This document shows positions 6,668-11,946 of a DNA stretch of 11,946 nt, in pieces. How positions within the stretch are numbered: position 1 is the stretch's first letter; every line of letters starts with the position of its first letter. The position numbers were made by a program, and so were the translations under genes. The notes below the pieces were generated by a model that was not told the origin of the DNA, did not search any database, and saw nothing but the letters and a program-made list of their open reading frames with translations. Origin of the DNA: JBBDNV01 sp040877415 (GTDB lineage Bacteria; Planctomycetota; Planctomycetia; Pirellulales; PALSA-1355); contig JBBDNV010000182.1 in the NCBI GenBank assembly GCA_040877415.1, positions 1 to 11,946 on the forward strand. Reading direction: 5' to 3'.

Positions 6668-7819
6668 ATGCCACAACCGGTTGTCATCGAGGCCGTGCGG
6701 ACTCCGTTTGCCCGCCGGGAGGGCGTCTTTCGCAAGGTTCGGCCCGATTCGCTGCTGGCCGGCGTGCTGGCCGGTTTGTGCGAGCGGGCAAAAGTTAACC
6801 CGGCCAAAATCGAAGACGTGGTCACCGGCTGCGTCACGCAAGCCGGCGAACAGGGCGCCAACGTCGGGCGATTGGCCGTGCTTTTGGCCGGCTTTCCGGT
6901 CGAAGTTCCGGCCGTGACGCTCAACCGCATGTGCGGCTCCAGCCAGCAGGCCGTTCACTTCGCCTCCGAAGAAGTGGCCGCGGGCGACGCATACTACGCG
7001 ATCGGGGCCGGCGTCGAGCACATGACCCGCGCGCCGATGTTCAGCGACGTCGGCTCGCTCGACAAGCTGAATCCCGAGCTGGTCCGCTTTAACCTGGTGC
7101 ACCAGGGCGAAAGCGCCGAGTTGATGGCGGAGAAATACAAGATCACGCGCGCCGACGTCGACGAATTTTCCAAGGAAAGCCATCGCCGCGCAAGCGCCGC
7201 GACGCGTGACGGGCGCAATCGCGAGATCCTGCCCACCGCCGGGCTCGACGGCGAAGGCAAGGCGATGACACTTAAGCGCGACGAAGGCATTCGCGACACG
7301 ATCGATCCGGCCAAGATCGCGTCGCTGCCCACCGTATTTCGCCCCGACGGAAACGGCGTGGTGACGGCGGCCAATTCGAGCCAGATTTCCGACGGCGCCG
7401 CGGCCGTGCTGATTGCCGATCGCGAAGTGGCGCTTGCGGACGGGTTGCGTCCGCGGGCCCGCTTTCTGGCGCGGGTGGCCGTGGGCGACGATCCGCGGCT
7501 GCAACTGGCCGGCGTCATTCCCGCCGCCAGAAAAGCCCTCAAACGGGCCGGCCTGGTGATCGACGACATCGATTGGATCGAAATCAACGAAGCCTTTGCC
7601 ACCGTCGTCATCGCCTGGGCCCGCGAGTTGAAAGCCAACCTGGAGAAGGTCAATCCCTGGGGCGGCGCGATCGCGCACGGGCATCCGCTAGGCGCGACCG
7701 GCGCGGGTCTGTTCGCCAAGATGCTCACCGGGCTGGAAGCCACCGGAGGCAAGCTCGGCCTGCAAACGATGTGCATCGGCCATGGAATGGCCACCGCCAC
7801 GATCATCGAGCGCATTTGA
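6668..7819 (+). CDS. Thiolase (acetyl-CoA C-acyltransferase)
   Basis: A 383-residue thiolase II-fold enzyme that cleaves 3-ketoacyl-CoA with CoA to acetyl- or propionyl-CoA and a shortened acyl-CoA, or runs the condensation. It begins VVIEAVRTPF (5-14). The nucleophile is C89 in NRMCGSS, NEAF is at 307-310, H339 lies in GGAIAHGHPLGATGAG, and the C-terminal acid/base cysteine is C369 in CIGHGMATATIIER. The glycine-rich CxGGG usually found there reads CIGHG, a mild variation. HQGESAELMAEKY (145-157) is in the style of FadA5-like degradative thiolases rather than biosynthetic PhaA. It follows the acyl-CoA ligase by 85 bp and leads the next gene by 11 bp, so probable cotranscription. The substrate is most likely the product of acids activated by the neighbouring ligase, but the hydratase and dehydrogenase steps are not encoded here. 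Confidence 0.92.
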   Translation: MPQPVVIEAVRTPFARREGVFRKVRPDSLLAGVLAGLCERAKVNPAKIEDVVTGCVTQAGEQGANVGRLAVLLAGFPVEVPAVTLNRMCGSSQQAVHFASEEVAAGDAYYAIGAGVEHMTRAPMFSDVGSLDKLNPELVRFNLVHQGESAELMAEKYKITRADVDEFSKESHRRASAATRDGRNREILPTAGLDGEGKAMTLKRDEGIRDTIDPAKIASLPTVFRPDGNGVVTAANSSQISDGAAAVLIADREVALADGLRPRARFLARVAVGDDPRLQLAGVIPAARKALKRAGLVIDDIDWIEINEAFATVVIAWARELKANLEKVNPWGGAIAHGHPLGATGAGLFAKMLTGLEATGGKLGLQTMCIGHGMATATIIERI

Positions 7820-7830
7820 GCCGCAAGGCC

Positions 7831-8835
7831 ATGACGCCCAAACGCCGACCTATTGCGATTGTGCCATGGGCCCTCTTTGTCGCGACCCTGCTCAAAGCCG
7901 CTTGCGGTTTTGCACAACACCTCCCCGCCGCCTCTCCCGAACGCCGCGCCGTTCGGTTCCTCGCCGTCGAAGTTCCCAAGTGGAAACAGGAAAACGGCTG
8001 TTACTCCTGCCACAACAACGGCGACGCGGCCCGGGCGCTAATGGTTGCCGCTAGGGACGGCATGCTCGCCGATCGCGCGCCGGTGGCCGACACGGTGCGT
8101 TTTCTGGCGACTCCCGAACGCTGGGACGACAACGGACCCGATGGGCCGTTCAAAGACAAGAAACTGGCCCGCATCCAATTCGCCGCCGCGCTGGTCGAAG
8201 CCGTAGGCGCCGGCTTGATCGCCGATCAGGGCACGCTCGAACGAGCGGCGGCGTTGGTTGCCGAGACGCAAACGCCCGAGGGGAATTGGGAAATCGACGC
8301 GCCGGGCAACTTCGGCTCGCCGGCCACGTACGGGCGGGCGTTGGCCAGCTTCATGGCCATGCGCACGTTGGCGGCGGCCGGCCAACCAATGCACCGTGCG
8401 GCTTTGACCAGGGCGAGCCGTTGGTTCCTGGCGACTGAACCGAAAAGCGTGCTCGACGCGGCGGCCACGCTGTGGGCACTCGTGGACGACAAGAGCCGCC
8501 CGGCACAAGCGCAGCGCGGGCGCTCGTTGGAGCTGATTCGCGGCGGCCAATCGACCGACGGCGGCTGGGGGCCATTTGTCAACGCGCCCCCGGAATCGTT
8601 CGACACCGCGGTTGTGCTGCTTGCGCTGGCCGCCCAGGAGGACCGTGCCAGGTTGGGGCCGTTGATCGCGCGCGGTCGGGAGTATCTGCTGGCCAGACAA
8701 GCGGAGGACGGCGGGTGGCCCCCCACGACCCGGCCTCCGGGGGCCGACAGCTACGCCCAGCGCCTCTCGACCTCCGGCTGGGCGACGCTGGCGCTACTTG
8801 CGACGCGGCCGATTACCGCGACGGGCCGATTGTGA
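7831..8835 (+). CDS. Exported CxxCH protein with squalene-cyclase-like repeats
   Basis: A 334-residue protein with a signal peptide (basic MTPKRR, hydrophobic 8-26, cleavage likely near A28). A CxxCH haem-binding motif follows directly (CYSCH, C57-C60-H61). The rest resembles the alpha-barrel of squalene-hopene cyclase/prenyltransferase-like proteins, with repeat signatures TPEGNWEI (about 148), DGGWGPF (about 248) and EDGGWPP (about 294). No DXDD motif typical of cyclase catalysis is visible, so it is probably not an active cyclase. I infer a periplasmic haem-bearing or haem-like scaffold protein; such CxxCH/cyclase-fold proteins are, to my recollection, frequent in planctomycetes and often lie near DUF1549/DUF1553-type cytochromes, which are absent here. 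ATG 7831 lies 11 bp after the thiolase stop with only a weak AAGG before it, suggesting translational coupling. Its 3' end overlaps the convergent gene by 23 bp. Confidence 0.75.
   Translation: MTPKRRPIAIVPWALFVATLLKAACGFAQHLPAASPERRAVRFLAVEVPKWKQENGCYSCHNNGDAARALMVAARDGMLADRAPVADTVRFLATPERWDDNGPDGPFKDKKLARIQFAAALVEAVGAGLIADQGTLERAAALVAETQTPEGNWEIDAPGNFGSPATYGRALASFMAMRTLAAAGQPMHRAALTRASRWFLATEPKSVLDAAATLWALVDDKSRPAQAQRGRSLELIRGGQSTDGGWGPFVNAPPESFDTAVVLLALAAQEDRARLGPLIARGREYLLARQAEDGGWPPTTRPPGADSYAQRLSTSGWATLALLATRPITATGRL
8813..8835. other. Tail-to-tail gene overlap
   Basis: The last 23 bp of the plus-strand CxxCH gene and of the minus-strand Ig-like gene are shared. There is no room for an intrinsic terminator between them, so the two transcripts must overlap at their 3' ends. 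Confidence 0.8.
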
Positions 8836-10003
8836 AAGGAACCGAAACGGTCTTGGCTTCGATGCGCTCTTGCACGGGTCCGACCTCGTCCACTTCGAAC
8901 GGGCGCCCGATGGAATTGCCGGCCAGGTCTTCCAGCGTGGTTTCCGCCGCGAGTTGATAGCGGCCTACGCTCCACGGCCGCTCGGGCGTGAATTGCCAGC
9001 GCGATTCGTTGTCGGCGGTGAGAATCGAGCCGGCGATCTTCTTGCCCGATTCTGTGGCGACCCACACCACGCGTTCCAACTGCGCGTGATCCAGCGATTC
9101 ACCGAAGCGCACCACCAGCGGATCGACGCTGCCACGAGCGGGCACCTCGAGTTTCCAGCGCGCGGGGTCGACCGGGTCTTCGTCGGGCGGGCCGACGGAA
9201 AACTTCTTGCGCGCGCCGGCCGCCAGCGGCACGCGCGCCGCATCGCGCCAATCGACGTCGACCACGAGCGCGTAGCTTTTCCCCTCGTCGAGCGTCGGGC
9301 CGAGCTCTTCGCGCGGCTTCAATCCGCGTTTCAGGCGTCCGGGATCGAAGAACAGCGTGAAACGCTGCCCCTTGCCGTCCCACAGCTCTTCGCCTAATTC
9401 GAGAAAGACCGCTTCGACTTCCTTGCCCGCCGAGTCGATCAGGTGCACGCGCCGGTAGGCTTCGCCGCGGCTCATCGGGGCGGAGAAGTGGATGTAGAAT
9501 TTGAGTTGATTCTCAGGCAATCGGTCGCTCGTGGGAAAGATGTGCTCCACGACGGTCGTGGGCCGAGAGTTGAGTTTCTCGATCGGAAAAACGGCCGAGA
9601 CGGCGTCGCCCGGTTTGCCGCCCCCGGCCGACAGCTTGCCGCGATCGAGGACTGCGCGATAGCTCAAGCCGGGTTCGAGCGGATAGCGGGGCGTGAAGCG
9701 GAGCAAGTTCCCGTCGACTTTCAAACTGCCCACGACCGGCGGCGGATCGTCCAGATCGGCCTCGACGAACACCTGCAACACGGCCGATTTCCGCTCTGGA
9801 GAAAGCTCGCCAAAGGCCGCCAGCTCGCGATCGCTTAAGCCCAAGACTTGAAAATCTGCGCGCGGCAATTTCCGGGAGCCGCGGTTCAACTCGATCCGCA
9901 GCTTCTGCCCGGTGGCATCGTCGGCGGCCGACCGGGGAATACCAGTGTCCGTTGCGCAAACGACCAGCCCGATGGCCAAAGCGAGAACGGTGGCACGCGG
10001 CAT
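8813..10003 (-). CDS. Exported protein with bacterial Ig-like (SbsA/Big_5-type) segments
   Basis: A 396-residue exported protein. The signal peptide covers about 1-27 (hydrophobic 5-17, ending near PRSA). After an alpha-helical linker with EFxxLSxE-like text (about 55-82), at least three segments show the Big_5/SbsA Ig-like pattern. These are LRFTPRYPLEPGLSYRAVL (101-119), FSAPMSRGEAYRRV with FFDPGRLKRGLK (173-229) and WQFTPERPWSVGRYQL ending in LEDLAGNSIGRPFEVD (336-372). Such domains are structural or adhesive, not catalytic, so a cell-surface or periplasmic scaffold is the best inference. ATG 10003 is used because GAGGGA lies 6 nt before it; the TTG at 10027 is rejected. A hairpin repeat stands just 28 nt upstream of the ATG. 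The 3' end overlaps the convergent CxxCH gene. Partner or ligand unknown. Confidence 0.75.
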   Translation of the reverse strand: MPRATVLALAIGLVVCATDTGIPRSAADDATGQKLRIELNRGSRKLPRADFQVLGLSDRELAAFGELSPERKSAVLQVFVEADLDDPPPVVGSLKVDGNLLRFTPRYPLEPGLSYRAVLDRGKLSAGGGKPGDAVSAVFPIEKLNSRPTTVVEHIFPTSDRLPENQLKFYIHFSAPMSRGEAYRRVHLIDSAGKEVEAVFLELGEELWDGKGQRFTLFFDPGRLKRGLKPREELGPTLDEGKSYALVVDVDWRDAARVPLAAGARKKFSVGPPDEDPVDPARWKLEVPARGSVDPLVVRFGESLDHAQLERVVWVATESGKKIAGSILTADNESRWQFTPERPWSVGRYQLAAETTLEDLAGNSIGRPFEVDEVGPVQERIEAKTVSVPFTIGPSR

Positions 10004-10009
10004 TTCAAA

Positions 10010-10015
10010 TCCCTC
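10010..10015 (-). promoter_or_regulatory. Shine-Dalgarno sequence of the Ig-like gene
   Basis: GAGGGA on the minus strand lies 6 nt before ATG 10003. The alternative TTG at 10027 would translate through it. Confidence 0.65.
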
Positions 10016-10025
10016 GGCCAGAATC

Positions 10026-10071
10026 AAAAAGGGGCACGGGTGGACAAGCCGGACAAGCCACCCGTGGCACC
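10026..10071 (-). repeat. Hairpin repeat, copy 2, with T-run (terminator-like)
   Basis: On the minus strand the element reads GGTGCCACGGGTGG (10071-10058), a linker with two exact tandem copies of GGCTTGTCC (on the plus strand GGACAAGCC at 10042-10050 and 10051-10059), then CCACCCGTG and CCCC. The perfect stem is 9 bp (10035-10043 with 10058-10066), and one base is missing from one outer arm. It is followed by five T (10026-10030). It lies about 40 nt past the stop of the 360-residue gene and 23 nt before the Ig-like gene's start codon region. It belongs to the same family as copy 1 at 2452-2482 and could act as a terminator for the upstream gene. Confidence 0.7.
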
Positions 10072-10111
10072 TAAGAAAACCATACCATCGGGATTCTGAT
10101 TCGAAACGCCC

Positions 10112-11194
10112 CTACGGCAGGGCCACCGCCTTGAGGTTCATCCCGGATTCGGTTTGCACGAGGATCAGGGCGTGGCCGTCGTCCAGCTTGTCGAGCTGAG
10201 TAACTCCCTTGAGATCCTTGATCGTGTCGTACGCCAACCCGGCGGTGTCGCGGATGCGGTCGGTGATTCCGTCCGTCTTGTCGATGTTATCGACGCCGAT
10301 TTTCATCACGCCGCGGCTGCTGTTGGCCATCAGCAGGTAGTCCTTGCCGTTGCGTTGATAGACGATCATGTCGAGCGGTCGGTTGCGGTTACCCAGCTCA
10401 GCCACGGTGGTGCCCTTGATCTTGTTTCCGGGCTTGAGGTCCGACAGCGGGAAGCGCACAAGCGGCGTGCACGTGTAGGCCGCCAGCACATTCGGCTGTC
10501 CGGCGATGTCGAACACCGCCAGGGTGCGTACTGGCGAGCGGGTTTCCAGCTTGCCGTGGCTGCCGTGGAAGATCTCGACGCTGGTGCCGCTTTCGGCCTT
10601 CTTGAACGGGAAATCCAGCACGCGCAGCTTCGAGGCGAATTCTTCATTCGACAGCCCGGCCACGATCACCTGCCCGCCGGCGAACTGCAGATCGGTGGTC
10701 ACTTCCTGGCGGCTCCGGCCGTCGGTCGGCGGGTTGGGAATCTCGGCCTTGGAAAACTTGACGTTTTGGAGCGAGAATTCGCCCAGCTTGCCGGACGAAT
10801 CGAGCCGGACGATCACCGGGGCCGCGTCGGGACCCGTGCCGCGCGACACGGAGAAAAACGTGCTGCCGGTCGCCGGATTCACCGCCAGGTCGTTAATCAG
10901 GATGCCCTTGGGAGTGGTGCCCAACAGCGCGGCGATCTTCTCGTCGATCTTTTCGATCGACAGCGACGCACTCAGGCTGCCGGCGGAAGTGTCGCCGGTG
11001 GGGATGGCAAACACGGCCGCTCCCTGCGGATCGCCCAACAGCAGAATGCTCTCGGGCGCGAAAGTGATCGGGCCGGCCGACTTCACGTCGGGCGTTCCCT
11101 TTTGCATGCCTTCGGTCAGGTCGGCGCCGCGGGCGGCCGACAACATCATGATGGCCGCGACCGCGGCTGTGAGCAGGCAGTTTCGCGTCGACAT
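10112..11194 (-). CDS. Exported protein of unknown function, possibly a propeller
   Basis: A 360-residue protein with a clear signal peptide (MSTRNCLLTAAVAAIMMLSA, cleavage near RGA|D at 23-24). I recognise no family. Repeated strand-rich phrases that recall propeller blades are ESILLLGDPQGAAVFAI (48-64), DLAVNPATGSTFFSVSRG (102-119), TLAVFDIAGQPNVLAAY (224-240) and DYLLMANSSRGVMKI (285-299). The tail has DKLDDGHALILVQTESGMNLKAV. No catalytic motif is visible, and the two cysteines (6 and 242) give no haem motif. The start is secure: AGGAGG lies 6 nt before ATG 11194. It follows the small exported protein by 109 bp with a terminator-like hairpin between, so it probably has its own promoter. 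A periplasmic binding or structural role is the limit of what can be inferred. Confidence 0.7.
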   Translation of the reverse strand: MSTRNCLLTAAVAAIMMLSAARGADLTEGMQKGTPDVKSAGPITFAPESILLLGDPQGAAVFAIPTGDTSAGSLSASLSIEKIDEKIAALLGTTPKGILINDLAVNPATGSTFFSVSRGTGPDAAPVIVRLDSSGKLGEFSLQNVKFSKAEIPNPPTDGRSRQEVTTDLQFAGGQVIVAGLSNEEFASKLRVLDFPFKKAESGTSVEIFHGSHGKLETRSPVRTLAVFDIAGQPNVLAAYTCTPLVRFPLSDLKPGNKIKGTTVAELGNRNRPLDMIVYQRNGKDYLLMANSSRGVMKIGVDNIDKTDGITDRIRDTAGLAYDTIKDLKGVTQLDKLDDGHALILVQTESGMNLKAVALP

Positions 11195-11200
11195 GGCGGG

Positions 11201-11206
11201 CCTCCT
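11201..11206 (-). promoter_or_regulatory. Strong Shine-Dalgarno sequence of the 360-residue gene
   Basis: AGGAGG on the minus strand lies 6 nt before ATG 11194, nearly perfect. It rules out the longer frame from 11227 and places the signal peptide at the true N-terminus. Confidence 0.8.
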
Positions 11207-11254
11207 ATAAAGCTGGTGGATTGGCAAGCGAGGTCAGGCGTCCTGCCAGTTGTG

Positions 11255-11291
11255 AAAACGCGCCGCGGCCCGCTTATCCCGCCCGCGGCGC
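11255..11291 (-). terminator. Rho-independent-like terminator after the small exported gene
   Basis: On the minus strand a 9-bp GC-rich stem (GCGCCGCGG at 11260-11268 with CCGCGGCGC at 11283-11291) with a 14-nt loop is followed after one base by four T (11255-11258). The stem begins 12 nt past the stop of the 133-residue gene. The T-run is short, but position and orientation fit termination. Confidence 0.55.
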
Positions 11292-11303
11292 TCGGATGGT
11301 TGA

Positions 11304-11705
11304 CTACTTTGCGCGTTTGGCTTCCCAATCGCGGGTACGGCCTTCGCCGCCGTCGGGGCGCGTGCCTTGCTGCGTCCCCTTGATCGTGTCGCCTTCGACC
11401 TTGCCTTTGTACTTGGTCACAACTTTTCTGTCGCCGCGTTCGACGGTGACGTCGAAGCCGACTTCGTCGTTCTTGAACGTGCCGTTCGAGATGTCCGTGG
11501 TGCGCTGCTGCGGACCCCGGGCGAGCGTGCCGGTGAGTTTTTCGCCGTCGACCTTCAGGATCAGCGTCGAAGAGATTTCGCGTCCGTTTTGCGTGGTGAA
11601 TTTCCACGTCCACGTGCCGCTGGGGTCGGCGGCCTCGCCGGTGGACGCGAACGCCGCGACGACAAAGGCCGCCGTCAATAGTCTGAACAAGTTGATGTGC
11701 CTCAT
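11304..11705 (-). CDS. Small exported beta-rich protein, tandem paralogue 1
   Basis: A 133-residue protein with a signal peptide (hydrophobic 8-20, cleavage near GEA|A, 25-26). The mature part is about 107 residues of alternating beta-strand text: SGTWTWKFTTQNG (29-41), TLILKVDGEKLTGTLA (47-62), ISNGTFKNDEVGFDV (72-86), TKYKGKVEGDTIKGT (97-111), ending RDWEAKR (125-131). This looks like a small lipocalin- or avidin-like barrel in which each strand asks how a signal changes, but that fold is an inference; no binding residue can be named. The partial gene at 11761-11946 encodes a clear paralogue ending in the same RDWEAKR. The spacing is 55 bp, so the pair is likely cotranscribed. ATG 11705 has only a weak AAGG upstream. 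The family is, to my recollection, common in planctomycetes and annotated hypothetical. Confidence 0.75.
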   Translation of the reverse strand: MRHINLFRLLTAAFVVAAFASTGEAADPSGTWTWKFTTQNGREISSTLILKVDGEKLTGTLARGPQQRTTDISNGTFKNDEVGFDVTVERGDRKVVTKYKGKVEGDTIKGTQQGTRPDGGEGRTRDWEAKRAK

Positions 11706-11760
11706 GGTATCGAGCCTTGCATGGGATCAGGGTTCCTGCGGAGTCACGACTATCAATCGC

Positions 11761-11946
11761 CTACTTTTTTGTGCGCTTGGCTTCCCAATCGCGGCTTTGC
11801 ACTTCGCCGTCGCGTTCGCGCTCGGTCTTGCCCTTAATGGTGTCGCCTTCGACCTTGCCGTGATACTTGGTCTCGAAGCTGTTGCCGTCGCGTTCGAAGA
11901 CGGTTTTGAAGCTGACCTCGTCGTTCTTGAAGGTGCCGTCCTGGAT
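11761..11946 (-). CDS. Small exported-type protein, tandem paralogue 2 (partial)
   Basis: The last 61 codons and stop of a gene whose 5' part lies beyond the window edge. The visible protein runs from IQDGTFKNDEVSF through TKYHGKVEGDTIKGK to SRDWEAKRTKK. It aligns without difficulty to residues 72-133 of the neighbouring 133-residue protein, with roughly half the positions identical, including the blocks GTFKNDEV, GKVEGDTIKG and RDWEAKR. Divergence is concentrated in the strand following the first block and in the charged stretch before RDWEAKR. It most likely also has a signal peptide, but that is not visible. Transcription runs from this gene into paralogue 1, 55 bp on. Function unknown. 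Confidence 0.8.
   Translation of the reverse strand: MQDGTFKNDEVSFKTVFERDGNSFETKYHGKVEGDTIKGKTERERDGEVQSRDWEAKRTKK

Noticed and set aside
5551..6930. 459-codon minus-strand open frame opposite the acyl-CoA ligase
   Set aside because: High-GC antisense shadow; the ligase motifs fix the plus strand as coding.
7831..8835. Active squalene-hopene cyclase
   Set aside because: Half the usual length, exported, carries CxxCH, and shows no DXDD motif; only the fold-type repeats are shared.
10154..11383. 409-codon plus-strand open frame opposite the 360-residue gene
   Set aside because: Composition typical of an antisense frame; the minus strand has a near-perfect Shine-Dalgarno sequence and a signal peptide.
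1..11946. CRISPR array, transposase, integrase, tRNA or rRNA gene
   Set aside because: Looked for on both strands; no spaced direct-repeat array, no transposase or integrase motif, and no cloverleaf or rRNA-like segment was seen.

Overview
The window is GC-rich bacterial DNA with an accessory/metabolic gene set that fits a planctomycete, probably of the Pirellulales type. The reasons are many secreted proteins of unknown function, two SMP-30/gluconolactonase-like proteins, a squalene-cyclase-like protein that also carries a CxxCH haem motif, loosely packed gene pairs, and intergenic hairpin repeats (GGTGCCAC-N4-GGCTTG type and GCTAACC...GGTTAGC type). The lineage is inferred from gene content and recollection; no rRNA or marker gene is present.

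Layout. 1-371 has no convincing gene but holds several inverted repeats. 372-3833 is a minus-strand block, read right to left: cytoplasmic SMP-30-like hydrolase, a 99-residue conserved-looking unknown, GlpG-type rhomboid protease, exported SMP-30-like hydrolase. A 120-bp divergent intergenic region (3834-3953) separates it from a plus-strand block at 3954-8835: a short family III CoA-transferase, an AlkK-like acyl-CoA ligase, a thiolase, and an exported CxxCH/terpenoid-cyclase-fold protein. From 8813 to the window end everything is on the minus strand again: a tandem pair of small exported proteins (the upstream one cut by the window edge), an exported 360-residue protein of unknown function, and an exported protein with bacterial Ig-like segments, which meets the plus-strand block tail-to-tail with a 23-bp overlap.

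How the genes may work together. The CoA-transferase/racemase-like protein, acyl-CoA ligase and thiolase form a coherent acyl-CoA module: activation of a carboxylic acid, possible epimerisation or CoA transfer, and thiolytic cleavage. No dehydrogenase or hydratase is in view, so the pathway is incomplete here. The minus-strand genes on the two sides look like separate envelope/exported functions. Starts were moved inward from the longest open frames where an ATG with a good Shine-Dalgarno sequence was present.

I did not find a clear defence system, mobile element, CRISPR array or RNA gene. The least ordinary signals are two related hairpin repeats whose arms differ by matched changes, the CxxCH/cyclase-fold fusion, the shortened CoA-transferase ending in a heptamer repeat, and the tandem small exported paralogues.
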